DNA of 64,000 nt from Devosia sp. A8/3-2 (GTDB lineage Bacteria > Pseudomonadota > Alphaproteobacteria > Rhizobiales > Devosiaceae): positions 3,574,156 through 3,638,155 of the forward strand of contig CP104974.1 in assembly GCA_025452255.1 (NCBI GenBank), read 5' to 3'. The notes under the pieces were generated by a model. That model was not told the DNA's origin. It saw nothing but the letters and a program-made list of their open reading frames with translations, and searched no databases. A program made the position numbers and the translations under genes. Below, in pieces: positions 1 through 9,597 of the stretch (position 1 is its first letter; each line of letters starts with the position of its first letter).

Positions 1-202
1 GCGCAATCAGCGCCTTCTCGGTGAAGTTGAAGGTGAGATCGCTCAGACTCCACTCATTGAGAAAGTAGGGCGAGGCGTTCGAATTGAAGATGAAGATCGC
101 CAAAGCCACGAGAACCAGCAGGCTCTCCCAGCTCAACAGTGTCGACTTCAGCGGATTATCGAGCCGATTGGGCAGTTGACGCCCGGTTGTTACGTCAGAC
201 AT
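1..202 (-). CDS. rhaQ: Rhamnose ABC transporter permease RhaQ (partial, N-terminus only)
   Basis: Only the first 67 codons are in the window; the rest runs off the left edge. The protein starts MSDVTTGRQLP and has a hydrophobic segment at about residues 25-42, as expected for the first helix of a BPD_transp_2 sugar permease. Its ATG overlaps the stop of rhaP by 8 bases (ATGTCTGA), so the two are translationally coupled. In rhizobial rhamnose operons the order is rhaS-T-P-Q, which fits here. Assignment rests mainly on that position. Confidence 0.75.
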   Translation of the reverse strand, partial: MSDVTTGRQLPNRLDNPLKSTLLSWESLLVLVALAIFIFNSNASPYFLNEWSLSDLTFNFTEKALIA

Positions 203-1173
203 GGGCGACCTCCGCCGTTTTCAAAATCACCCGGCCCTTGCGCCGTTCGCCCTGCGCATTGAGGATCACCGCCAGTAGGATCGCCGTGCCGGAAATCGCC
301 ATCTGCCAGAACGGGGAAATATTGATCACCGGCAGCGCGTTGTTGATCACGCCCGAGAACAGTGCCCCCAGCAGCGCCCCGGCCACCGTGCCGATACCGC
401 CGGCAATCGAAATGCCGCCGATCACGCAGGCCGCCACAATGGTCAGTTCATACCCGCTCGCCACTTCCACCGAAGCGATCACGTAGCGCGAAATCCAGAG
501 ATAACCGCACAGCCCCGACACAGCCCCCGCCAGCACGAAAGCCATGAATTTGGTCAGCCCGACATTGATGCCGGTATAGACCGAGGCCGTCGGATTGACG
601 CCGATGGCATAGAGCGCCCGGCCAAGCGGGGTGCGGGTCATCAGCAGGAAAAACAGGATCGCGACCACAATGGCGACCCAGCTCAACACCGGCAGCCCCA
701 GCACCACCGCGCTGTAGTTGAATGAAATCGGGACTCATCTGCGCCGCATTGACCCAGTGCCGCCCGAAATGACAAACACCAGCCCGCGGAAAATGGTCAG
801 CGTGCCCAGCGTCACCACGATGGGCGGAATATTGAGCTTCCACACCAGCACGCCATTGAACGCGCCCAGCAATCCCCCGATCACCACGCACAGCGCCATG
901 ATCAGCGGAATGGGAATGGCTGGATAGGCCGCGTTCAGCATGGCCGCGATCATGCCGGTCAGCGCCAGATTGGCCGCCATGGAGAGATCAATCGAGCGGG
1001 TCAGGATCACCGCCATCTGGCCGAGGGCCAGCATCATCAGGATGGATGTGTCGTTGAAAATTGTCAGCAGGTTCCCCGGCTGGGAGAAGCGGAAAGCGCA
1101 GCGTCACCAGAATAATGACGGCGACAATGGCCGAGCCCAGCCAGATTTCACGATGTTTGGCGAGCGACTTCAT
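195..1173 (-). CDS. rhaP: Rhamnose ABC transporter permease RhaP (broken by indels)
   Basis: Inner-membrane permease of the CUT2 (ribose/rhamnose) class. It begins MKSLAKHREIWLG and has many hydrophobic segments, including the conserved stretch LALGQMAVILTRSIDLS followed by ANLALTGM, typical of this family. The reading frame is interrupted near 1078 (net +1), near 748 (a base missing at an inferred ACCTGG, giving ACTGG) and near 720 (an extra base). The last two compensate each other. With these corrected, the protein reads continuously at about 325 residues, the normal length. It overlaps rhaT by 4 bases and rhaQ by 8, so it belongs to the rhaSTPQ operon. The breaks look like sequence errors because all flanking frames are conserved. 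Confidence 0.85.
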
Positions 1174-2674
1174 GCTACGGCTTCCTCGGCGATACCGGCG
1201 GCCGGGCGCACCAGCGTTTCGGGGGCCAGCCCCTTATTATCCAATGTGTCCACGATCCGTCCTTCACGCATCACCACGATCCGGTCGCTCATGCCCATGA
1301 CTTCCGGCAGTTCCGACGACACCATGATCACGCTCAGCCCCTGCGCCACGAGCTCAGCCATAAAACCATGCACCGCGGCCTTGGAGCCGATATCGATGCC
1401 CTTGGTGGGCTCATCCAGAATGATCACCTTGGGCAGCGTCGCCAGCCATTTGGCGATCACCACTTTCTGCTGATTGCCGCCCGACAGGGTGGACACATTC
1501 TGGCTCAGCGAGGACGCCCGCAGGTCCAGCCGCTCGGTATAGGTCCGCGCCAGCTTGAATTCCTCGGCCATGCGCAAAAGCCCGATTTCGAGGTCTTTTG
1601 CAGCGAGGGCAGCGACACATTCATGAAAATCGGTTCGCCCGTAATCACGCCCTGCTTGCCGCGTTCCTCGGGCACATAAACAATGCCCGCCTCGACCGCA
1701 TCGGCGGGAGACTTGGGGTTGATCACCGCCCCATCCAGCACCAGCGCGCCATGCGAAGGCCGCGTCATGCCGAACACGCCCTGCATCACTTCGCTGCGAC
1801 CTGCGCCCACCAGCCCATAAAAGCCCAGATTTCGCCCTTGCGCACGGCAAAGGAAATATCGGCAAATTCTGGTGGGGTGGCTCAGCCCCTTGGCTTCGAG
1901 CACGACAGGGCCAATCTCGGCCTTGCGTTCGGGGAAAATATGATCGACCGAGCGGCCGACCATCAGCTTGACGATGTCGCTCTGCTTGGTGTCCTTGATC
2001 AGCCCCTTGCCCACCTGCTCGCCATCGTGGAACACGGTGAAGCGGTCGGCAATGCGGTAGATTTCATCGAATTTGTGGCTGATGAACAGGATCGCCTTGC
2101 CATCCTGCTTAAGCAGATCGACCAGCACATAAAGCTCTTCGATCTCCTTCTGGCTCAGCGCCGCAGTCGGCTCATCCATGATCACGACCTGCGCATCGAT
2201 GGAGAGCGCCCGCGCCACGGCCACCGAGTGCTTTTTAGCAATGCCCAATTCCTTGAGCTTGATATCTGGATCGATCCCCGCCGCCATGGATTCCGGGGTC
2301 TTGCGCGATTCAGCGCGCATGGTCTTCCAGTCGATCATGCCGAAGCGGTTGCGCGGGGCATGGCCGAGATAGATGTTTTCGGCCACCGTCAGCTCGTCAA
2401 ACAGCACGGTTTCCTGATGGATCGCCGTCACACCCGCTTCGAACGCCGAATGCGCGGTAGGCAGGCTCAGCGCCTTGCCCGATACCGTGATCTGGCCCTC
2501 GTCGGGCTGATAAATCCCGGTCATGATCTTGACCAGCGTCGACTTGCCGGCCCCGTTTTCGCCGATCAGCGCAGTCACTCGGCCGGGATACAGCTCCAGC
2601 GACACATTATGCAGCGCCCGCACGCCGGGAAACGTCTTGGTGATACCGGCGAGAGTGAGGATGGGGTCGGTCAT
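1170..2674 (-). CDS. rhaT: Rhamnose ABC transporter ATP-binding protein RhaT (broken by indels)
   Basis: Cytoplasmic sugar-type ATPase with two tandem nucleotide-binding domains. Domain 1 has Walker A GENGAGKST at about residue 35 and Walker B VVIMDEPTAAL. Domain 2 has the signature LSGGNQQKVVIAK and VIILDEPTKGID near the C-terminus. Walker A of domain 2 is degenerate, as usual for RbsA/AraG-like proteins. Indels lie near 1869 (extra base: CGAA reads CAGAA), 1831 (base lost at an inferred CCTGG) and 1601 (base lost). Corrected length is about 500 residues, normal for the family. The start ATG at 2674 is preceded by a weak Shine-Dalgarno sequence. It lies between rhaS and rhaP and energises rhamnose uptake. 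Confidence 0.88.
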
Positions 2675-2713
2675 TGCTATTCCTTCGCGTAGCGCTTGAG
2701 CTAGCCACGCGCT

Positions 2714-2840
2714 CTGATCTGGCTCCCTCTCCCTTTGGGGAAGAGGGTTGGGGTGAGGGGGCCTTCCTGCTTGAACGGAAAGGCCCCCTCACCCGACGTT
2801 TCACGTCGACCTCTCCCCCAAGGGAGAGGTGAAGTCAGAT
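2714..2840. repeat. Large imperfect inverted repeat between rhaS and rhaT
   Basis: CCCTCTCCCTTTGGGG plus GGTGAGGGGGCCTT on the left is mirrored by AAGGCCCCCTCACC and CCTCTCCCCCAAGGGAGAGG on the right, with a short loop around 2766-2778. Together they could form a long hairpin in the rhaS-rhaT transcript. Such intergenic hairpins after a binding-protein gene commonly protect its mRNA and lower expression of downstream transport genes; that role is inferred. Similar G/C-rich palindromes recur elsewhere in the window, so this is also a member of a dispersed repeat class. Confidence 0.7.
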
Positions 2841-3825
2841 CAATAGATCTTCGAAAATTCTTCGATATTGGACTTGTCGAACTGGAACGGCGCGGCCATT
2901 GGGGCCGAGTTGGTGTCGTCCAGTGTGATTTCGCCAACGCGGCCGATCGAGAACACCGCACTCGGCTTGGCTTCTTCACCCTTGATCAGGTCATTGGCCA
3001 GATAGATAGCCGAGTAACCCAGATCGATCGGGTTCCACAAAGCCACGGCCTGCGAAGCGCCATTGTCGATGAACTGCTTGAACTCGGAAGGCAGAGCCAG
3101 ACCGGTCACGTTGATCTTGCCGATCAGGTTCTGGTCGGTCACCACCGGGCGGCAGCCACGACGCCGACAGTGGTCGGCGCAATGATGGCCTTGAGGTTGG
3201 GGTAGGACGCGATCAGGCCCTTGGCTTCGTCGGTCGACTTCACCGAGTCATCGTCGCCATAGACGGTTGCGACGAGATTGATGTTGGGGAACTTCTCGGG
3301 CAGCACGGCCTTGGCGGCTTCGATCCGAGCATTCTGGTTGGTCGCGGTCAGAAGCGGCCGACAGGATCGCCACGTCGCCACCTTCAGGCAGATAGTCAGC
3401 TGCCAGCTTGATGATGGTTTCGCCAATCAGATTGGTGTCTGACGGGTTGAGGTGAATCTGGCGGCCGGCTTCGGCAACGCCGGAGTCAAACGAGATCACC
3501 TTGATGCCGCGCTGCATGGCCTTCTGCAATGCCGGCACCAGAGCGTCAGGTCATTGGCCGAGATGGCGATGGCGTCGACCTGCTGAGCGATCAGCGAGTT
3601 GATGACTTCGATCTGGGCTTCGGCGGTGGCGGCGGTCGGGCCGGTATAGATGACTTCGACGTCACCCAGTTCCTTGGCCGCTTCCTGTGCGCCCTTATTG
3701 GCGGCGTCGAAGAAGCCGTTACCCAGCGACTTGACGACCAGCGCGATGCGGGTCTGGGCGAAAGCAGGGCTGGCGAGCAGCACTGCAACGGCAGTGGTCG
3801 CGGCCAGGACTTTAAGCAGTTTCAT
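2840..3825 (-). CDS. rhaS: Rhamnose ABC transporter substrate-binding protein RhaS (broken by indels)
   Basis: Periplasmic binding protein of the RbsB/Peripla_BP_4 type. It starts MKLLKVLAATTAVAVLL with a classic signal peptide, cleaved probably after AFA. Core motifs include IALVVKSLGNGFFDAANKGA near the mature N-terminus and AIAISANDPDALVPAL after correction. A strong Shine-Dalgarno GGGAGGGAAT precedes the ATG at 3825. Indels occur near 3560 (one C lost), 3354 (TTCG reads TTCTG, the CGAA class on the other strand) and 3146 (one G lost). Corrected length is about 328 residues. It is the first gene of the rhaSTPQ transporter operon, downstream of rhaR. Confidence 0.87.
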
Positions 3826-3865
3826 TTTATTCCCTCCCCGGGACATTTTGGTCTTACGGTTTGGC

Positions 3866-4699
3866 TCAGGCCACCGTCTGGCGGACGGCCTCAGCACTGG
3901 TTTCCACGACGATGAGCCGCACGCCTGCCGTTTCCAGCATTTGGCGATCTGCGTCGCGGATGCCGCTGTCGGTGATGACAGTGGCTATTCGGTCGAGCCC
4001 ACACAGGATGAGGCTCGATCTGCCCGAAAACTTGGATGAATCTGCCAGCACGATCAGCTCGTCCGCCCGGCCGATCAGGCCCAGTTCGGATTGAACGATC
4101 ATCGGATCGGCTTCCATCAGGCCGTGCTGGCCGATGCCCTGACAGCCGATGAACATGCGCTTGGCGTAAAAATGCGAGGCCACCACGCCGCCAAAGGGCG
4201 ACAGGATGACATTCTGCTCGCGATAGATGGTGCCACCGGGAATAACCACGGAATTACGGGAATTCTGGATCAGGAATTCGGCGATGGCGAAGGAATTGGT
4301 GAACACGCTCAGCCGCCGCGCCGTCAGGTGATGCACCATCTGGTAGGTCGTCGTGCCGCCATTGATGATGATCGGCTCGCCATCTTTGCACAGCTCCGCC
4401 GCTGCGCGGGCAATGGCGCGCTTGGCAGTCATGTTGATGGTTTCGTTCACCGAGAAGGGCCGGCCCATCAACCCACCCTGCTCGGGCGGATTGACCGCTT
4501 CGGCGCCGCCGCGCACCCGGCGCAGCTGGCCTTGCACATGCAGCGCCGCAATGTCCCGGCGGATTGTCGCCTCCGAGGTGCCGGTCATATCCACCAGCTC
4601 GGCGACAGTCGCGACGGGCCGTGCTCGGACGGCGGCCAGAATGACCCTGTGGCGCTCGGTTTCGTGCAAATGACTTCTCCCCGGGCCTTTGAGTTTCAT
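3866..4699 (-). CDS. rhaR: DeoR-family transcriptional regulator of rhamnose catabolism RhaR
   Basis: DeoR/GlpR-type regulator, intact. The N-terminal winged helix-turn-helix is at about residues 8-65 (TVAELVDMTGTSEATIRRDI). The C-terminal DeoR sensor domain includes the IINGGTTTYQMV phosphate-sugar binding loop. The ATG at 4699 is preferred; upstream TTG codons extend the frame by only three residues and no good Shine-Dalgarno sequence decides. It lies between the transporter genes and the divergent rhaD, the arrangement in which DeoR proteins repress both directions and respond to a phosphorylated sugar. Rhamnulose-1-phosphate is a plausible but unproven effector. Operator-like repeats fill the gap to rhaD. 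Confidence 0.85.
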   Translation of the reverse strand: MKLKGPGRSHLHETERHRVILAAVRARPVATVAELVDMTGTSEATIRRDIAALHVQGQLRRVRGGAEAVNPPEQGGLMGRPFSVNETINMTAKRAIARAAAELCKDGEPIIINGGTTTYQMVHHLTARRLSVFTNSFAIAEFLIQNSRNSVVIPGGTIYREQNVILSPFGGVVASHFYAKRMFIGCQGIGQHGLMEADPMIVQSELGLIGRADELIVLADSSKFSGRSSLILCGLDRIATVITDSGIRDADRQMLETAGVRLIVVETSAEAVRQTVA

Positions 4700-4705
4700 C
4701 AAAAC

Positions 4706-4782
4706 CAATCAGTGTCAATCATGATTTTGCCATTACCGATCAGTATCAACGAAATCTGATCGTTGATGATTGTTTCTGATTG
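4706..4782. promoter_or_regulatory. Symmetric operator array between rhaR and rhaD
   Basis: Hexamers CAATCA occur at 4706 and 4716, and their reverse complement TGATTG at 4767 and 4777. Each pair is spaced 10 bp, one helical turn. Inside them lies a perfect inverted repeat, ATCAACGA at 4745-4752 and TCGTTGAT at 4760-4767. TTGACA at 4780-4785 could be the -35 box for rhaD, although no convincing -10 box follows. The arrangement fits binding of RhaR multimers controlling both divergent operons; that is inference from symmetry and position. Confidence 0.55.
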
Positions 4783-4850
4783 ACAGCTTGACGAGAACTA
4801 TGGCCATGTCCGGCCAACTTTCCACCATCCAACTCTCTGGGAGGAGTATC

Positions 4851-6949
4851 ATGTCCACCACCGCGCCCAAGCGCCTTGCGAACCTTTGGGATGACGCCAA
4901 GGCCGCCTCGATGAGCGAGCCCGAGCGCCTTGTTTACCGCTCCAACCTGCTCGGATCGGACAAGCGCGTCACCAATTACGGCGGCGGCAATACCTCCTCC
5001 AAGATCTTCCAGAAGGACCCGCTGACCGGTCAGGACGTCGAAGTCCTCTGGGTCAAAGGTTCGGGCGGCGACAGCGCCTCGATCAAGCTCGATGGCTTTT
5101 CAACGCTCTATATGGACAAGCTGCGGGCCCTGAAGGGTCTCTATCGCGGCCTCGATTATGAAGACGAGATGGTGGGCTACCTCCCCCACGCCACGTTCAA
5201 CCTGAACCCGCGCGCCGCTTCGATCGATACTCCGCTCCACGCCTATGTGAACCGCCCGTTCGTTGATCACATGCACCCGGACGCGATCATTGCCATCGCC
5301 GCCTCGGAAAATTCCAAGGAACTCACCAAGCAGATCTTTGGCGACACCATTGGCTGGCTGCCCCGGAAGAAGCCCGGCTTCGAGCTGGGTCTGTGGCTTG
5401 GCAAGTTCTGCGAAGAAAACCCGAGTGCCAAGGGCCTGATCCTTGAATCGCATGGCCTGTTCACACGGGCGACACGCCCAAGGAATGCTACGAAACCACC
5501 ATCGGCATCATCAATCAGGCCATCGAGTGGTTCGAGCAGCAGACCGAAGGCAAGACCATTTTCGGTGGCGAAGCCGTCAAATCCCTTCCTGCCGCTGACC
5601 GCCGCGCCATTGCCGCCAAGCTGATGCCGAAAATTCGCGGCCTCATCTCGGAAGACAGCCACAAGCTGGGCCATTTCGACGACAGCGCCGCGGTGCTGGA
5701 ATTCGTCAATTCCAACAATCTGCGTCCGCTTGCTGCCCTCGGCACCTCCTGCCCCGACCATTTCCTGCGCACCAAGATCCGTCCGCTGGTGATCGAGTTC
5801 GATCCGGCCAATCCCGATGTGGATGCGGTCATTGCAAAAATCCCCGAGGACATCGCCGCCTATCGCGTCGATTACCGGGCCTATTACGACCGCTGCAAAC
5901 ACGACAATTCGCCCGCCGTGCGCGACCCGAATGCCGTGGTTTACCTGATGCCGGGCGTGGGCATGTTCACCTTCGCCAAGGACAAGGCCACCGCCCGCAT
6001 TTCCGGCGAATTCTATGTCAACGCCATCAATGTGATGCGCGGCGCTTCGACCGTCTCCACCTATGTCGGCCTGCCCGAGCAGGAAGCATTCGACATCGAA
6101 TATTGGCTGCTTGAAGAAGCCAAGCTGGCCCGCATGCCCAAACCAAAGTCCCTCGCCGGCCAGATCGCTTTGGTCACCGGCGGCGCTGGCGGCATTGGCA
6201 AGGCCACCGCTGTCCGTCTTCTCCGCGAAGGCGCCTGCGTCGTCCTCGCCGATATCGACGAGACCGCACTGGCCAATGCCACCGAAGAGCTGGGCAAGGC
6301 ATTCGGCGCTGACTTCGTCCGCCCCGTCATCGTCAACGTCACCAAGGAAGAGGCCGTCATCTCCGGCTTCGCCCATGCCGTGGTCGAATTCGGTGGCCTC
6401 GATATCCCGGTGTCCAATGCCGGCCTTGCCTCCTCGGCCCCCATCGAAGAGACCACGCTCGAACTCTGGAACAAGAACATGGACATCCTGTCCACGGGCT
6501 ATTTCCTCGTCAGCCGCGAAGCCTTCCGCTTGTTCCGCAAGCAGAAGATCGGCGGCAATGTGGTGTTCGTCGCGTCAAAGAACGGCCTTGCCGCTTCCCC
6601 CAACGCCTCGGCCTATTGCACCGCCAAGGCCGCCGAAATCCACCTCGCCCGTTGCCTCGCGCTTGAAGGCGCCGGCGAGCAGATCCGCGTCAACACCGTC
6701 AATCCAGACGCCGTGTTGCGTGGCTCCAAGATTTGGGCCGGCGAATGGCTTGAGCAGCGCGCCTCGACCTACAAGACCGACAAGGATGGCACGGAGGAAA
6801 TGTATCGCGAGCGCTCCTTGCTCAAGCGTTCCGTGTTCCCCGAGGACATCGCCGAAGCCATCTACTTCTTCGCCTCGGACGCCTCGGCCAAGTCCACCGG
6901 CAACATCATCAATGTCGACGCGGGCAACGCCCAGTCGTTCACGCGGTAA
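4851..6949 (+). CDS. rhaD: Bifunctional rhamnulose-1-phosphate aldolase / short-chain dehydrogenase RhaD (one indel)
   Basis: About 700 residues. The N-terminal class II aldolase domain (about 1-430) carries zinc-ligand-type motifs VDHMHPDA and ESHGLFTWG (the second after correction). The C-terminal SDR domain has the Rossmann motif TGGAGGIGK and the catalytic SAYCTAKAA (YxxxK). The enzyme cleaves rhamnulose-1-phosphate to dihydroxyacetone phosphate and L-lactaldehyde, and the SDR half probably oxidises the aldehyde product. The ATG at 4851 follows GGGAGGAG. One indel lies near 5466, at an inferred CCTGGGG, and shifts frame by one base. It is followed by rhaI and divergent from rhaR. Confidence 0.9.
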
Positions 6950-6976
6950 GCAAAAGGGCACAATCCGTCCCAACCA

Positions 6977-7010
6977 CGGTGTCACTCCGGCGCAGGCCGG
7001 GATGACACCG
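6977..7010. repeat. Short palindromic repeat between rhaD and rhaI
   Basis: CGGTGTCACTCCGGC at 6977-6991 pairs with GCCGGGATGACACCG at 6996-7010, with a 5-base loop. The same GTCATCCCGG/CCGGAATGAC motif recurs at 14722-14820. It is a REP-like element inside the rhaD-rhaI transcript. Confidence 0.6.
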
Positions 7011-7036
7011 AGTGTGGGGATGGAGTGGAGGAAACA

Positions 7037-8326
7037 ATGACCGATCACATCATCGACCCATCCATCATCGAAGCCGAAAACGCCGATCGCGTGGATGATC
7101 TGCACGCCGATTACGAAAGCTCGGGCGAGCGCCTCGACCGGCGCGGCATTGATATCGACACCATCAAGGCCAAGGTTGCCGAATTCAACGTTGCCGTGCC
7201 CTCTCGGGGCGTCGGCACCGGCGGCACCCGCTTTGCCCGCTTCCCGGGCTTGGGCGAGCCACGCGACATTTTCGACAAGATCGAGGATTGCGCCGTCATC
7301 GCCCAGCTGACCCGTGCCACCAATACCGTCTCATTGCATATCCCGTGGGACAAGGCCGATCCCAATCGCCTCAAGCAAGCCGCGTCGCGCTTCAGCCTCG
7401 GCTTTGACGCGATGAATTCGAATACCTTCTCCGACGCCAAGGGCCAGCTGCAGTCCTATAAATTCGGCTCGCTCTCCTCCGCCGATGCCGGCACCCGCCA
7501 GCAGGCCGTCGAGCACAATCTGGAATGCATCGAGATCGGCCAGACCATCGGCTCCAAGGCCCTGACCGTCTGGATCGGCGACGGCTCGAACTTCCCCGGC
7601 CAGACCAATTTCGCCACCCAGTTCGAATATTATCTGGACTCGATGAAGGCGGTTTATGCCGAGCTGCCTGCTGATTGGCGCATCTATACCGAACACAAGA
7701 TGTATGAGCCGGCGTTTTACTCGACGGTGGTCCAAGACTGGGGCACCAATTACATCATCGCGAAGGAATTGGGCGACAAGGCCTATTGCACGGTTGACCT
7801 CGGCCACCACGCTCCAAACGTGAACATCGAAATGATCGTCTCCCGCCTTGCCCAGTTCGGCAAGCTCGGCGGCTTCCATTTCAACGATTCCAAATATGGC
7901 GACGACGATCTGGATGCCGGTGCTATCGATCCCTACCGTCTCTTCTCGGTCTTCAACGAGCTGGTCGATGCCGAAGCCCGTTATAAAGATTTCCATCCCG
8001 CTCACATGCTCGATCAGTCGCACAATGTGACCGACCCGATCGAGTCGCTGATGCTCTCCGCCTCGGATGTGCAGCGCGCCTACGCTCAGGCGCTATTGGT
8101 GGACAGAATGCGACTTCAAGGGGCACAGTCTGCTAACGATGCACTAGCCGCAACGCAGGAATTGCGTCACGCTTACCGCACCGATGTGGAGCCCATTCTG
8201 GCCATGGCCCGCCTCGAAAAAGGCGGCGCCATCGACCTGCTCGGCACCTACCGCGCCGCCGGCTACCGCGCCAAAGTCGCCGAAATCCGCCCCGCCGTCG
8301 AAGGCGGCTCAGGCGGCATCGTTTAG
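7037..8326 (+). CDS. rhaI: L-rhamnose isomerase RhaI
   Basis: Intact, 429 residues, the length of the rhizobial/Pseudomonas-type RhaI (RhaI, xylose-isomerase-like TIM barrel). Metal-site motifs visible are TVDLGHHAPNVNIE and GGFHFNDSKYGDDDLDAG. It converts L-rhamnose to L-rhamnulose in the cytoplasm. The ATG at 7037 follows a strong GGAGGAAACA; an in-frame upstream codon at 7025 overlaps this site and is rejected. It lies about 90 bp after rhaD in the same operon and ends at a rho-independent terminator. No rhamnulokinase (rhaK) or mutarotase (rhaU) gene is visible here; these usually follow rhaQ, off the left edge. Confidence 0.92.
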   Translation: MTDHIIDPSIIEAENADRVDDLHADYESSGERLDRRGIDIDTIKAKVAEFNVAVPSRGVGTGGTRFARFPGLGEPRDIFDKIEDCAVIAQLTRATNTVSLHIPWDKADPNRLKQAASRFSLGFDAMNSNTFSDAKGQLQSYKFGSLSSADAGTRQQAVEHNLECIEIGQTIGSKALTVWIGDGSNFPGQTNFATQFEYYLDSMKAVYAELPADWRIYTEHKMYEPAFYSTVVQDWGTNYIIAKELGDKAYCTVDLGHHAPNVNIEMIVSRLAQFGKLGGFHFNDSKYGDDDLDAGAIDPYRLFSVFNELVDAEARYKDFHPAHMLDQSHNVTDPIESLMLSASDVQRAYAQALLVDRMRLQGAQSANDALAATQELRHAYRTDVEPILAMARLEKGGAIDLLGTYRAAGYRAKVAEIRPAVEGGSGGIV

Positions 8327-8348
8327 GCCGTAACACGTTGAAAACAAA

Positions 8349-8379
8349 AAGGCCCGGCAGCAATGCCGGGCCTTTTTTT
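8349..8379. terminator. Rho-independent terminator of the rhaD-rhaI operon
   Basis: AAGGCCCGGCA pairs perfectly with TGCCGGGCCTT around a GCAA loop, followed by a run of T. A-rich sequence on the other side makes it bidirectional, so it can also end the convergent LysR gene, whose stop codon lies in the T run. Confidence 0.9.
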
Positions 8380-9268
8380 ATTTCCGCATTCCTGCCGCCA
8401 ATGGTAGCAGCCAATCGCGAAAAGCCTTTATTTTCGGGGCGTTACGCCGTGCCTCGGGATAGACCAGATAATAGGCATGCCCATCGCTCGCCAGCAGATC
8501 AAACGGCTGGATCAACCGCCCCGCCGCAATATCCTCGGCATAAAATGCCGGCGTCAGCATCGCCACACCCCGCCCCGCTATGGCGGCCGCCGCCTCCAGA
8601 TTCTGCGCTCCCAGCCGAGTGATCGGCCGCATATCCAGCGAATAACCAGACACCCCCGCTTGCTCGAACCACAGCGCAAACCACGGGTCATCGGCATCCA
8701 CCATCGGCAATTTCAGCAGGTCTTCCGGGCGTTTAATGCCCCCGATGCTCTCAGCCAGCCGCGGGCTCAGCATGGGCGAAAAGTCGGCCGACAATAACTT
8801 ATGCCCGGTCAATCCGGGCGCGATAGACTTGCCCCCACGAATGGCAATGTCGAATTCCTCGGCAGCAAAGTCGATCACACGCGACGCGCTCTCCAATCGC
8901 ACTGCCAGTTCAGGATGCTCGACCCGGAACAAACCGAGATGCTGCACGAGAAAATGACTGGCAAAGGTAGGTACCGATGAAATGCTGAGCGTCCCTGCCA
9001 CCCGTCCCTGCGTCTCGGCAAAGGCGGCGTGCAGCGTATCAAACGCCGCCCTCACCTCCGGTGCCAGCCGCGCCCCAGCCTCGGTCAACGCGATCTGTCG
9101 GGGCTTGCGCAGAAAGAGCGGCGTGCCGACGCGCTCCTCCAAAATCTTGATTTGATAGCTCACCGCAGCCTGCGTCATGCCTAGCTCGCCAGCAGCGCGG
9201 GTGAAGCTCAAATGGCGGGCAACGGCCTCAAAAGCGCGGATCGCGGTCAGTGGCGGCAATGCACTCAT
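8378..9268 (-). CDS. LysR-family transcriptional regulator (GcvA-like)
   Basis: Intact, 296 residues. The N-terminal LysR helix-turn-helix is at about residues 3-62, with AFEAVARHLSFTRAAGELGM and TQAAVSYQIKILE, closest to the GcvA subgroup. A LysR substrate-binding domain fills the rest. Its target is not evident: it is convergent with rhaI and is followed upstream only by a small possible membrane ORF and ybaK on the other strand. GcvA-like regulators often act on unlinked or divergent genes. The ATG at 9268 has AGGAGATTTGAT just upstream. Confidence 0.85.
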   Translation of the reverse strand: MSALPPLTAIRAFEAVARHLSFTRAAGELGMTQAAVSYQIKILEERVGTPLFLRKPRQIALTEAGARLAPEVRAAFDTLHAAFAETQGRVAGTLSISSVPTFASHFLVQHLGLFRVEHPELAVRLESASRVIDFAAEEFDIAIRGGKSIAPGLTGHKLLSADFSPMLSPRLAESIGGIKRPEDLLKLPMVDADDPWFALWFEQAGVSGYSLDMRPITRLGAQNLEAAAAIAGRGVAMLTPAFYAEDIAAGRLIQPFDLLASDGHAYYLVYPEARRNAPKIKAFRDWLLPLAAGMRK

Positions 9269-9301
9269 GGATCAAATCTCCTTATGCACCTAGATCGAGC
9301 T

Positions 9302-9490
9302 TTAGTTGGAAATCGCCTGTGTTACCAGCCAAATTACGATCATGGAAACCAAGACCGGAGCCATCCCCATAAGGATGGTCATAGCCATGATCGCCCTGAC
9401 AAAGCCCGCAATCACCGCCTTCCGCCTGCCCCGCTGGTCCCCGCCGCGCCTTACCCGCCGTCGCCGCCAGACCACGATGGACCTGATCAA
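9302..9490 (-). CDS. Possible small membrane protein
   Basis: A 62-residue frame with an Arg-rich N-terminal half (VVWRRRRVRRGGDQRGRR) and a C-terminal hydrophobic segment of about 25 residues (ILMGMAPVLVSMIVIWLVTQ). This positive-inside single-helix layout resembles real small inner-membrane proteins, but overlapping frames exist on both strands and no family is recognised. It lies upstream of the LysR gene on the same strand. Confidence 0.3.
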   Translation of the reverse strand: MIRSIVVWRRRRVRRGGDQRGRRKAVIAGFVRAIMAMTILMGMAPVLVSMIVIWLVTQAISN

Positions 9491-9597
9491 TTCCTCCGCC
9501 CATCTGCGGCGGGATATTGGTCTGGTGGAAGAGAATATCCCCAGCCGCGGGCGGTAAGCCCCCTTGCCAGTCCGCGGCCGTCGCCTAAAATCTCCTT

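Noticed and set aside
1598-2692. A 364-codon plus-strand frame across rhaT.
   Set aside because: It is antisense to a well-conserved ATPase domain, has no family features and is His/Arg-rich as expected of a shadow frame in a GC-rich gene.
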